Source: Malachius bipustulatus
Lineage: Eukaryota; Arthropoda; Insecta; Coleoptera; Melyridae
Direction of reading: 5' to 3'
Assembly: GCA_910589415.1 (NCBI GenBank)
Contig: OU342635.1
Coordinates: 38,838,929 to 38,902,928, forward strand
Length of the DNA: 64,000 nt
This document shows, piece after piece, positions 48,600-59,393 of the stretch; the first letter of the stretch is position 1, and the number at the start of each line of letters is the position of its first letter. The position numbers and the translations under genes are program-made. Below the pieces are notes generated by a model. That model saw only the letters and a program-made list of their open reading frames with translations. It was not told the DNA's origin and ran no database searches.

Positions 48600-49888
48600 A
48601 TGGGAACTCAAGTAAAAAGCAATAACTCAGCTGATCAACCTGCGTCAGGAATTATTTGTCATCAACCAACCGAGGAAAAAAATAGAAGGATTAGCATAGT
48701 TCACCAAAACATTCAATCTATAGGAAACAGTGTAGATGAGCTTCAAGCATTTCTAAATAAGCAGAGTGACTGCATAGCTGTCTGTATTACAGAACATTGG
48801 AAGACAAGGGACCAGTTGACCTCGTATGGAATCCTGGGATATAAATTATCGGCAAGTTTCTGTCGTAAAGTGGAGGGTAAACATGGAGGTAGTGCGGTGT
48901 ACATAAGGAACCCTATAGCAAGTAAAGAAAGAAAGGACATATCAAAGATGTCAGAGGAAGGGCAAGCTGAGTGTTGTGGCTGTGAGGTGAAAGTGAACAA
49001 GCATAAGTTCATAATATGCTCAGTGTACAGACCGCCAAAAAGTGAATTGCAGACTTCACTGAGAATCATAGAATCGATCCTGAACAGAATAGGACAAGAG
49101 GGCTGCAGTATAGTAATTGGAGGAGATTTCAACATACGATTTGACACAGATAACCGGCAGAGGTCGGAAATCTGTTCGGTGATAAATTCGTTCGGTATAA
49201 GCCACACCACAGAAGAACCAACACGCATCACTGCCAGTAGTAAGTCATGTGTAGATAATATACTAACTAATGTGAAGAACCCATACAGCACAACTGTACT
49301 GCATTCGATGATCTCAGATCACACCGCCCAAAAAATTGAAATTTATAATATAATACCGGAAATAGATAAAACTACACCTCAGCGAATCTTTAGCAAGGAA
49401 AATAAAAATAACTTCAATGACAGACTTAAAATAGTAAACTGGGACAAAATATACCATATTAGTGACAGTAATGTCAATAAACAATGGGAAGTGTTTCATG
49501 AAAACTTCATATTTCATTTTAATTGTAGTTTTCCACCAAAACAAAAGTTACAATCCATTGGAAAAAGGAAAAATTTTGCGGACGTGCCTGAGGTCGTTGA
49601 ATGCAAAAAAAAACTGGATTTGCTGTACACACTGAGTGCAGTGAACGATTCCTATAAAGAACTATATAAAAGCATCAAAAGGAAATATAATAGCATACTG
49701 ATAGATAGTAGAGCAAAAATGTATCAGCAAAAGATATCCTCATCTGATAATAAAAACAAATGCACTTGGAATATAATAAGGGAGATAACAGGCAACCACC
49801 CCTTGGACTCTGGAAATGAAATCCAGATTCCAGGAGAACCGTTACAGGTTGCAAACAAAATAAACAATTTCATGATTAACGCACCTAG
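48600..49888 (+). pseudogene. LINE endonuclease portion of a split ORF
   Basis: The ATG at 48600 opens a frame with apurinic-like endonuclease landmarks in order: HQNIQS (about residue 36), TEHW (metal-binding Glu, about 64), CSVYRPP (about 140), IGGDFN (about 173), SCVDNIL and the catalytic ISDH (about 239). A linker to the reverse transcriptase follows. The frame is interrupted after position 49888 by MITE C copy 3 and resumes at 50057. Counting bases across the gap without the MITE and one target duplication gives 2934 nt (978 codons), exactly in frame, so no other frameshift is needed. Confidence 0.9.
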
Positions 49889-50052
49889 GCCCGTATTCAT
49901 CAATAAATATAACCCCTGGGGTTATATTTTGGAACATGTCATTGGTTCAAAATTCGTAGCGTTCGTAGGGATTGAGCATTAGACCAATCAGCTGTCAGAA
50001 AATTCAAAATTTAACCCCAGGGTTATATTTTGAAGTTTGATGAATACGGACA
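49889..50052 (-). repeat. MITE C, copy 3, inserted in the LINE ORF
   Basis: 164 bp, the same length as copy 1 but in opposite orientation, with CTAG at 49885-49888 and again at 50053-50056. The duplication identifies the insertion exactly and fixes 4 bp as the target-site length of the family. Confidence 0.92.
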
Positions 50053-50056
50053 CTAG

Positions 50057-51701
50057 ACTACTATTAAATCAAATAGAAAATATACCATACACGAATGACG
50101 GTGAATATCTCTCGGGGTCTATGTTTATCCGGCCAGTCTTGCCTGAGGACATAGTAAGTATTGTGAGGGGTTTCCGTAACAAACACAGTAGTGGAAACGA
50201 TGACATATCAATTAACATAATTAAATCTTGTATCCAATATATTTGTGATCCGTTAACGCACATTATAAACAACTCCCTAAAATATGGCATCTTTCCAGAA
50301 AGATTAAAAATAGCTCTTGTAAAACCTATACACAAAAAAGGTGACACCTCTCTAATAGAAAACTATAGACCAATCAGCATTCTATCTTCCTTTTCGAAAA
50401 TTTTTGAGAAAGTTATGTGCCTAAGACTGATAAGCTGGCTGAATCAAAACAACATTCTGAATCCAAGTCAGCATGGATATCAAAGAGGAAAATCTACTCA
50501 AACGGCAATCTTTGAGTTTGTTTGTAATATATTAAATAGTCTGGAGCAGAGAGAGGTGGCACTGGGAGCTTTTCTCGATATGTCTAAGGCATATGACTGT
50601 CTGGATCATAGCATATTATTTCAGAAACTAGACAAGTGTGGAATTAGGGGACCAGTCCTAAAATGGTTCAAGTCTTATCTTTGTAATAGAAAGCAAAGGG
50701 TAGTAATTGTAAAAAATAACAAAGAAATCATGTCAGATGAGGAGATCTTACCGATGGGAGTACCTCAGGGTAGCACGATAAGCCCGATTCTATTCATTAT
50801 TTATATGAATGGGATTTTCAGTGAAGTTGGCCTGAGCCGGGGTAGCTTTACATGCTACGCAGACGACACTAACCTTCTGGTACATGCGAACACACTTCTT
50901 GATGCAGTGAACACCCTAGACACGTCAGTAGAGAAATCAAACAAATGGTTCCTGAAAAACAAACAAGTGCTCAACAGGGAAAAAACAAAGATTATGATGT
51001 TCACCACTAATCATTCTAACCGTTGCAGGAGAACACCAGAGATCAATTTAAACGACACCAAACTAACAATATCGAATAACGTTAAGTTCCTAGGGGTATA
51101 CATAGACGAGATGATGAGCTGGGACACCCATATTAAACATCTGGGCTCCAAATTGAGCTCCTCATGTTATAGACTCAGAATACTCGGAAAATATTTGAAT
51201 CCAAACACACTAAAAATGGTCTACCATGCTATAATAGAATCACACATTAGATATGGAATCATAGTTTATGGCAACAGCAAAGATGCAAGTAAAGTTTTTA
51301 TTATACAAAAAAGATCGTTGCGAATCACTCTGGGATTAAGCACGGGGGAATCATGCAGAGGTCGCTTTAAAAATAATGGCCTGTTGACGTTTTATGGGAT
51401 ATTTATCCAGGAATGTTTGCTGTTCCTGCACAAGCACCAAAACTATTTTAAAGATCATAAAAAACAATCAACTGTTTACAATACAAGAGATACCTATGAG
51501 TACTGCTACCCACGGCACAGGCTAGCTCTAACAGAAAAAAATGTACTGTATAACTGTTTAAAACTGTATAATGGCTTACCAAGTGATATAAAATGCATCT
51601 CAAGTTTGAAAAAATTCAAAATTGCAATTTTCAAACTACTCTTGGAAATAGAACCCTATTCAATGGGCGAATATCTGCAACACGGCTCCCATGCGGAGTA
51701 A
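50057..51701 (+). pseudogene. LINE reverse transcriptase portion of the split ORF
   Basis: Continues the frame begun at 48600. Motifs in order: KPIHKKGD and NYRPISILSSFSKIFEK (RT 1-2), QHGYQRGKSTQTA, AFLDMSKAYD (first catalytic Asp), MGVPQGSTISPILF, CYADD (catalytic pair), NREKTKIM, then FLGVYIDEMMSWDTHI and a thumb region with the Q-x-R-x-x-R-I pattern. It ends in TAA at 51699-51701, followed by a 3' UTR and the (ATT)n tail. No stop or shift interrupts this part, so apart from the MITE the copy looks young. Confidence 0.92.
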
Positions 51702-51817
51702 CGAAATACAATATTTATGACGATTATTTAGGTTAGACCCACTTGCATTGTAGTCTCTGCTTGTAATTGGCATCTCCACTAAATAAAATTAGTTTATTAT
51801 TATTATTATTATTATTA

Positions 51818-51945
51818 TATTTTGGAACATGTCATTGGTTCAAAATTCGTAGCGTTCATAGGGATTGAGCATTAGACCAATCAGCTGTCAGAAAATTCAA
51901 AATTTAACCCCAGGGTTATATTTTGAAGTTTGATGAATACGGACA
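51818..51945 (-). repeat. MITE C, copy 4, truncated
   Basis: Inverted relative to copy 2. It keeps the TTGATGAATACGGACA terminus at 51945 and loses its other end at the LINE tail. Copies 2 and 4 therefore face each other around the LINE. Confidence 0.8.
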
Positions 51946-51983
51946 ATAGTAGGATAAAACATGAACAGTTAGGATAGGGACAT

Positions 51984-52475
51984 TAGTCCAGTCATTATAT
52001 ACCTACATTTGGAACTTTAATTATTTTTGTCGAAAATAAAAAATAGAAAAATGAAATTGTAGGCCTGAATACGCTCTACAAGTTTGATATCAAACATTTT
52101 TTCGATATCTTTCACGAGAAAAAAGAAAATAGCAAAAAACAAAATTCACTTCCCAAATTTATGGCTTTTTCGATCGATATCTCGATAACGATGAACGATA
52201 CCTAAAAAAATGTATAGGACCTTAATTGTAGATTGTAAGAAAAGCAACAAAAAAGTATTGTATAAAAATTTTTGTATCTCAACGGAGAACCGAGTTATGA
52301 TGAAAAAACTGAATTTAACCCTTTTTTCAAGATGGCGGAAAATGCACAAGGTAATTTTGGTCGACAATTTGAAGTTAAGCTTTTCTAGGCCCCCACCACG
52401 TAATATCCAAAATTTGGCTTTCTCGGTTCATTTGCATTTCTAACCCGTTATTTCCGACGTAATGACTGGAGTACC
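51984..52475. mobile_element. TIR element in the right arm of D
   Basis: TAGTCCAGTCATTA on the left pairs with TAATGACTGGAGTA on the right, with ACAT on both sides. The arm of D (GGGACAT...GTAAAC) is continuous when it is removed. About 490 bp, with no recognisable product from the ORFs at 52146-52443. Confidence 0.75.
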
Positions 52476-52558
52476 TACATGTAAACTGTTTTTAGATATC
52501 TTGAGCTGTTCTAGTTCTACACTGCTTTGAAGTTGAAAATTTTCGATCTTCACTTGTT

Positions 52559-52848
52559 AAAAATAAATAAATATCTTATGGCTGTGGTAAAGCCCAAGTG
52601 TCAGAAGTTTTCAAGTAGCCTCAAGGGCCTCTGACGTAACTTAACGACTGCTGTGAAGCAGCCGGGACCCCCTTTTTAACGTACCTCCCGGAGCACGATC
52701 GGTCACGGAACTTTTTTATTTACCACTATAATTGGTCACCCATCTAAGTACTGACCAAGAAAAGTCATCCTGCACTTTAGAGATCGTTTGACCGAAACTC
52801 TAGCAGCTTGGCTATTGTGACCGATTTTTTATTTTTTATTCACTTGTT
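52559..52848 (-). repeat. 5S rRNA-derived SINE
   Basis: On the minus strand the segment GGTCAGTACTTAGATGGGTG, preceded by CGATCTCTAAAGTGCAGGAT, matches the internal promoter half of 5S rRNA (normally ...GGTTAGTACTTGGATGGGTGACC). The 10-base string TTCACTTGTT occurs on both sides (52549-52558 and 52839-52848) as the target duplication, and D's arm reads through when it is removed. Known: SINE3-type elements have 5S heads. Confidence 0.7.
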
Positions 52849-53144
52849 TATAACTCATAAACCGCTCATTCTAAATTCCAATGGTGAAAACCACCTGAAT
52901 AAGATTTCTTCAGACATTTAAAAAATATAAAGTTTTACAGGGTGTTCTATTTAAAAACCCGAAGTTGATGTTACTTCCGGTTAAACAGGAAGTTGTGTTG
53001 ATCGAGCGTTTATCTCAACATATAGATGATGATAAACTACGCCACTTTGTTCCAAAAAGTTTTGTCATATCTTCAAAATTAGAGTTCAATTAGAATTCAA
53101 AACCGGAGTTATCGCTTGAGGCGTTTTTTATAATTCACCCTGTA

Positions 53145-55367
53145 TAAGAGCCTGGAGTTTTGCAGGGTGTCAAGAATGAATAAACAAAAAAATTAGTTTT
53201 TAGTTTCCTATTTATGAGTCGCTTTAAAGACTCAGATGGCGGATCTACGGGTACCATCGATCTATTAATAAAAGAAAAAAAAAATTTTTTCGCCGAATAA
53301 GAAATAGAGACTTAGGCACTAGGATGAGTGATCTTCTTTTAATGAATCATTATATTACAGAACATTATTATAAACTCTTGAATACAAGCACGAAAGCTCT
53401 CATTTTATATAAGTACCTAGTCATACTGATTCATCAAAAAATTAAAACCCAATCAGTGGTAACTACACATACAAAAATATATAATTTAAAAGGGACGTGT
53501 GATTACAAAGGAATAGTGTAGCATGTTTCAGTGTAAAAATGCAATAAAACTGATTACGTAATAAAAACCATACAAACCTTTGTTTGCTATTGCATTAAAA
53601 ATGGTGTTTTCTAAATTACTCATAACATACAATAATTGACTGTGATTTAGTGATTGTGGTTTTTTTCATTTACTAAGTGCAATCTAATTTTAATAAATCA
53701 TAATGGATCACTTGTATACCTCTAGTTATTTGTACGTGAATTTTCCATACCTACACACTACCCAAAAATGAAAGTATCGCACCCCTAAATTACGCGTGAT
53801 TTTGATTGGGTATACCTTTCCATAATTCCAAAGGGATTTATATTTTGTTTCCGCAAGGTTGATGTTTCAGCTCGAGACGGTTATAAATTGCCAATTTAAC
53901 CCCTGTATTTACAGACTGATCTCTAGAAATCAACTCTTTGTTCTTGAAGTGCAAATTATTTATTATTTGGGACATTTTAGCCTCGTATTGAAGCTACAGC
54001 TTCAAGCAAAAAAAAAAAAGAACGAAAATTGGCACAGAACAAACACTTAAAACAAAAGATTACATAAAGACATTACTCAACTATAAATTTCGTCAGGAAA
54101 CAGCTTTTGGGAGGAAAATTAAATGAAATGTCTCCGAGCAAACCTTCATTTGTAAACGCTTTAAGAATTCTCTTGCTATAAGTGAGATGAAAAAATGTGC
54201 ACCGTTGTCAGGGGGAATCAGTTACTTTTCTTTCCTAAGAATTCTTTCTAACTAAAGCTACGAAAATTCTAGCAATCACCAATCACTACTTGACTGAAAC
54301 TGAATGTGTTAGAATTTTCGTTACCATTGTCAGGTAAGAAAGAGCGCTGATTCTCCCTGAAAACGTGTCGACTGTTGTTGTCGACATTTTATATCTCGTG
54401 TTACCAAGAAAATTCTATAATTGTTCACAAATGAAGATCCTGTTTCAAAATCTTCTCATCAAAACTCATAAGAAAAAATTATTTGGTATAAAAAAAATTT
54501 GGAAAAAAAGGAGTATAAAAACCTTGGAGCGATTTCCACGTCTTCACATATCACCCTATAAAAAATTATTTGTAGTTTTTTGAGTTTATATTCAAGAACG
54601 CAGAAAAATAAGGGATGAGGCTACTGACATGAGAAAACAAAATCGAAATTCCTTGGGGCTATCGATTTTTATACCCAATCAAAATCAGGCAAGATTTATG
54701 GGAGCGACACTTTCATTTTTGCATAGAGTAGAGTGAAAAGCAATATTGAATGAAAAGATTCATATTAAACTACCTATCTTAACATATAATTTGAAATATC
54801 GTTAAATTAGAAACGTATTCGAACTTCTTCTTGAAGTCTTCTTGATATCTTCTTGAGTAATCAATAACACCCTTCAGTCAATAACACCCTGGATAATTTA
54901 TTTTTTATTTTTTAAGTTTTTTAAGAAGGAACTGTAATCTTAACCTCTGTATGGTGTTGCTAAGAACGTATCTGTTAAAAAAATAACAAAAAATCATGCG
55001 CGATAAAAATGAGTTCGTTTTTAATGACGGAAAATTCCAGAAAATCTGTTCCAAAAATTTTAAGACCAAGTCTTTAAAAAATTAGAGCACACTCATAACT
55101 GAATAAATCAAATATGATATGGAGGTATGGAGTAAATGGAACTGTATTGACCGATGATCAGCAGCCCATTTATTTTCGTTTTTTTTTAAACTTACGATAT
55201 CAACCACCTTGTGGAATTTTGTCAAATAATGGTCTACATATAGGTACAAACTACGACTAAGAGTCATGCAACAATTGTAGCAAAGCTAGGCATTCATTTC
55301 AATTTTTCAACCAATTTTTGATCCCTAAGTATAACAATCATGGTGTCACTTTTACGTGTTCCTATAA
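53145..55367. other. Presumed intron DNA, no gene seen
   Basis: AT-rich. Short plus-strand ORFs here (53324, 53859, 54365) carry no motif or context and are not called. A CAGGGTGTCAAG string near 53164 is a decayed element end. Confidence 0.4.
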
Positions 55368-55373
55368 TTTATT
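55368..55373 (-). terminator. AATAAA directly after a stop codon
   Basis: AATAAA begins at the base after the TGA of the frame ending at 55374, which makes that frame look like a terminal exon with a very short 3' UTR. Confidence 0.35.
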
Positions 55374-55603
55374 TCATTCCATGCTGTCATGTTGATAACA
55401 TAACAAGTACATACACTTTTTCTTTTTTTTCCCTTTTTCACCTCCGCCATAATCACCTCCAAAAGAGGAAAACCTAGCAACACGAGAGTCTTCAAGGTCA
55501 TACTCTCTTTTCCCTTGTTCACCTTCGCCATAGTCCCCTCCAAAAGAGGAAAACCTGTTACTACGAGAGTCTTCAAGATCGTAATCAAATTCCTCGTCTT
55601 CAT
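55374..55603 (-). CDS. Candidate Osiris exon with an 81-bp coding duplication
   Basis: Acceptor CGAATTACAG|AT in phase 1 opens 75 codons starting DEDEEF. The body is a 27-codon unit (YDLEDSR-x-x-RFSSFGGDYG-x-GE-x-GK) present twice in tandem, then KKKKK and a short tail to TGA. Each unit holds a possible phase-1 donor (GAAG|GTGAAC at 55523, GGAG|GTGAAA at 55442), so the segment could also be a 1-1 cassette exon. It lies between the first exon at 59394-59808 and the two terminal exons and is compatible in phase with all of them. The composition (acidic, Gly/Tyr/Ser) suits a cuticle-type linker. I see no homology to confirm it, and a terminal use would give a 214-residue protein without the hydrophobic segment. 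Confidence 0.45.
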
Positions 55604-56198
55604 CTGTAATTCGTTTGCAAGTCACAATGAAAATTAATATAAGTCAAGAGTCAAGTATGCTTATCCTTAAAAGAATAATAATTAAAATCCTCATATTGAG
55701 AAGAGTAATAAAACAAATTGTTCGGCTTAACGTTCTGAATAATTATTTCTTCTCTACTGAAAAGTGAAGTCACTTTGATATTTGAACTACCCAGACGCAG
55801 TGTACTAAATTGTACAATTATTATTATATTATAAGTGCCTGGCTAGATAATATGAAAGTCGGTAAATAGCCCAAAAGATCTATGCTAAGTTCCCATATGT
55901 GTCGTGTTCTCTAACGTGAAGTAAGCAGTATAATAGCTTCACCTGGCACAGGTAATAGTGCGTTGGAAATGACACACCATGGGTACCTAAGCACGCAAAA
56001 AATTATCAACCTGATCATTATTTTGGGAGGTTCTCTTTTCGGCGGCAATTATTTTATTATTTAGGTCAGTGTCGAATAAATGGAGCACTTTCATGAATAA
56101 TTAAGGTAACATGTAATAATAATTATTATTATAGAAATAGTTTGTTTTCATTTATTTATTTTTTTGGATTTTAAATCGTCATCAATTGGTAAATTTTA
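55604..56198. other. Presumed intron DNA
   Basis: No gene or repeat that I can support. Confidence 0.4.
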
Positions 56199-57741
56199 TA
56201 CAGGATGAGCCACTTTTTTATAGAAGCAGGACTTCACCAGTTTATGGAAAAACTGTTTTAAGGAATAAAAGTCCCCATAAACATATGTCCGGAGAAGCTT
56301 ACAGAAAAGATACAGCGTTGAAATTTTTTTTTTACCGCGCATAACTTGGGAATTTCTCATTGTTGTAATTCTATGCAAATATTTATTACAATTTAGAGCA
56401 CACAAAATGAAGAAAAACACCAGTGAAAAACTCAACATGACCACTTTTTCGCTCAACAACTTCGAGGCCCATGAACTTACCAAATCTTACTTTATTAATT
56501 TTTTACAAAAAAAGATATACTAAGAGTATATGAAATTCTTCATAGTTTTTAAGTAGATTGAGTCTAAACTTCCTCATACTATTTATTGAACTATACAGAA
56601 CTACAGATTTCCTAAATTATTAGTGTATATCCAAAAATAACAATAAATGTCGAAAAAATTAGCTTTTTTGCTGTATGATGAAGTTTAGACTCACTTTACT
56701 CAAAAACCACGGAGAATTTCAACTATTTAAAAGTATACCTTTTTTTTGTAAGAAATCTCCAGGGAATCCAACGCTGATAAGCAAAGTCTTGTAAGTGCAT
56801 TGGCGTAGAAATTGTTGAGGGAAAAAGGGTCATATACCCTGTATCTGCGTCACTGATGATTTTTTTCATCCGTGTTATTCTTCGTTATCTGTGCTCGAAA
56901 GTATAATATTGTATAACCTCTTGGTGAAAAATTATAATATTGAGAAATGCTCAAGTTCAAGTTATGCACCGAAACTACCCTGACTTTTTTTCTAGGCTTT
57001 TTCGAACATTTGTTTATGGGAAATTTTATTCCTTAAAGCAGGTCTTCTATACAGGGTGTCCCGTATCGTTATGTTCAAAATTCTTGAGCATTATAGTAGG
57101 CTTAATTTTGAGCCCAAAAAACCCAAAAGTGACAGGTCTATCTTTATTCGTTATGAAGTTACAGGCCTAAGAAAATTATGACTAGTAAATAACAAGATTC
57201 AACTTTGTAAGCCACAAAAATTGCCACACATGAGTAAACGTCACCGAAATAAACATTAGTAGAGAGTAGAGGTTCCCCTGCTCATACGAAATGGCATTAT
57301 GATTCAAATAGATGCGGCACCAGCATATTTCGGAATTGGTGTTTGTAACTAAATACACCAGAGAGAAATTATTATTTGATCGTATTCAGAAAGCTGGTCA
57401 AGAGATAGGTACGCGAAAAAAGACGAGAAAACTGTTACTTTTGCAAGAGGCCTCCGAGCACAAGCTTTTATTCAGCAAGGAATAGGACATTTTTAACACA
57501 TGATAAACTAAAGATTTGGTCAATAAAATAAGTTTTATGTGGTTTTCGAAGTTAAATCTCGTATTTACTAGACATTATTTTCTTAGGCCTGTAACTTCGT
57601 AACGAATGCAGATAGACCTGCTACTTTTAGGTTTTTTAGGCTTAGAAATAAGCCTACTATATGATCACAAAATTTGAACATAACGATACGGGACACCCTG
57701 TATACTGTTGAAGTTCTGCTACAAAAAAAACTCACTCTGTA
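56199..57741. mobile_element. Fold-back element M, split by element B
   Basis: The left end TATACAGGATGAGCCACTTT and the right end ACTCACTCTGTATA are diverged complements. Inner blocks match better: TTTATGG(G/A)AA...TTATTCCTTAAA and GAGTCTAAACTTCCTCAT / ATGAAGTTTAGACTC around a centre near 56620. The right arm is interrupted at TA by element B. Confidence 0.7.
57050..57702. mobile_element. TIR element B, copy 2
   Basis: Intact 653-bp copy with TACAGGGTGTCCCGTATCGT and its exact complement at the ends, and about 150-bp TIRs. Same family as 5774-7294. No transposase frame. Confidence 0.9.
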
Positions 57742-59393
57742 TACTTGGATAATTAGTAAAAATATTGATTGATAGTGTGACCTTCAAAAAACTAAAAGGG
57801 GAACCTATAAAATGGGTTTAACCATTCTACCAAAGATAATATTCAGGATAATGTTTGAAGAAGAGAAAGAAAAATTACATTTTCAACTGATATTTAATTA
57901 AAAATTAATAAACGTCATAAAAACTGGGTTAAATCATGCTTCACTGAAGAGAGATCTAACCAATTATCCTGCCAGGCTTGAATGTAATTGATTTAGAATC
58001 TTAATTTGTGGATTATCTGAAGCTATAAAGTTTTATGACTCAAATCTAATTCTTCCTAATTTTGTGCTCCTGAGAAAAGGCAGAAAAATATTGTGTAGTT
58101 TTATAATATACCTACTGTAAGATAGATGTTATCATGGAAATATACAAAATCGCAAGTCCAACAAAGCATAAAACAATTATTGTAGTTGCTAGGATACATA
58201 GCCGATAATATTATTCAAAATCTATTTTAGATCAATGCTATCTTCCAATTTTGAAGAACGATGCCACATTGACAAATTTTCTTAAACTCAAAGAATAGGT
58301 AGATGAATGCATGTGATTCCGAAAAAGCTAAGGAAAAAAGACAAACACTATCATAATAGTTATGTAAAAAAATGCGTTTTGCTAGTGCAAGTTTCTTAAT
58401 TTTGACTACAATGTTGATTTACTGAATTTTTGAAAAAGGACTCAGTAACGAACCGAATTTTCGTTTTAAATTTACAGTCTTTCTGAACATCCTCTACAAC
58501 ACCCCCATAAGAAAAAGTTGGTGGTATAGTGTAAAAAACAAATACGGTTCTGAACGAGGACTTTAAAATTCTCGGATCTCGGTCGTTTTTGTAAATCGTA
58601 TTTGGGTCTGCCTAGCCACGTTCCTGCCGAATTTAATCCCGATCAAGGCAACTTTCCGACATCCAGAGTATTTCCTAAGAGAAGAGTAGGTTGATATACT
58701 TCCGAAAATTTTACAATCCCTGGTTTTTGACCAGGATTGTGTAATTTTTGTAATTTTAAAAGCAAATTACATTTTTGGTTAATAATTATTAATAAAAACA
58801 TGTTACGCTACAAAATTGTGTTTCTCTTGTAGTATTGAAGATAATAGACCAAATTAAAAAAAAAAGATAGGGCAGGAGATTAGTTTTAATTTTAGGTTTT
58901 TATTGTTGTTGTTGAACTCTACAGGGTGTTTCAAATTTCAGTAAGAAAAACACATTGCCATTACTACACCCTGTATTTATAAAAAAAAAGGTTTCCATAC
59001 GAAAACTGACACTAATACCCTAACTTTCTGCGAAGAGATAATCTGTCATTAAAAAAAATCGTCCAAATCGAATAATTAATTTTGACAAACACAAAAAAAA
59101 ATTTTTGATTATTTCTTGGCGGTGACTTAATTTCTTGGAGAAGTGTATTTCAGTCACATCTGTAACGTTGATTGTAAACACGCAATCAAATTTTAACGTT
59201 AAGTAAACAACAGTTCCTTGATAAGTGATTGAAATTCTTTGATTATTAGAATAATTTACAAATAAAAAAAAACTTATTTAAAAATAAAAATGAATAATTA
59301 ATTATGTTGATTGATCTTAGTTTAACGTAAATTAATGAAGAAAAAGATCATAACTTTATCATCAATAATGGTTAATAATCAAATTACACCTAC
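57742..59393. other. Intron side of the Osiris first exon
   Basis: AT-rich. 58921-58980 is a 60-bp remnant bounded by CAGGGTGTTTCAAATTTCAG and ACACCCTGTA. No other feature. Confidence 0.4.

Larger units (their letters stand above)
48531..51817 (+). mobile_element. CR1/jockey-like non-LTR retrotransposon
   Basis: The element has a short 5' part, one endonuclease-reverse transcriptase reading frame (now split), and ends in an (ATT)n tail at about 51793-51817. A microsatellite 3' tail in place of poly(A) is known in CR1/L2-type families. It sits between two MITE C copies in inverted orientation inside fold-back D. I see no ORF1 (gag-like) frame, so it is probably 5'-truncated. Confidence 0.88.
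47749..53144. mobile_element. Fold-back element D, enlarged by nested insertions
   Basis: Left end TACAGGGTGAATTATAAAAA pairs with its complement at 53125-53144. The arms share the TAAACAGGAAGTTGTGTTGA block, the CAGGTGGTTTTCACCATTGG block and the AACATGAAAAGTTAGGATAGGG block. Palindrome centre is at about 48341 (GATGAAAATTATCCGATTTTTCATC). The original fold-back would be about 1.2 kb. The rest is a MITE in the left arm and, in the right arm, a LINE flanked by inverted MITE sequence, a 0.5-kb TIR element and a 5S-type SINE. Confidence 0.85.

Noticed and set aside
48743..49544. Minus-strand frames of up to 182 codons
   Set aside because: Antisense to the LINE endonuclease frame, whose motifs are unambiguous.
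55352..55603. ATG-initiated frame in another register over the duplicated exon
   Set aside because: The register entered from the acceptor in phase 1 gives the repeated acidic/Gly units and the stop next to AATAAA. The other has no context.
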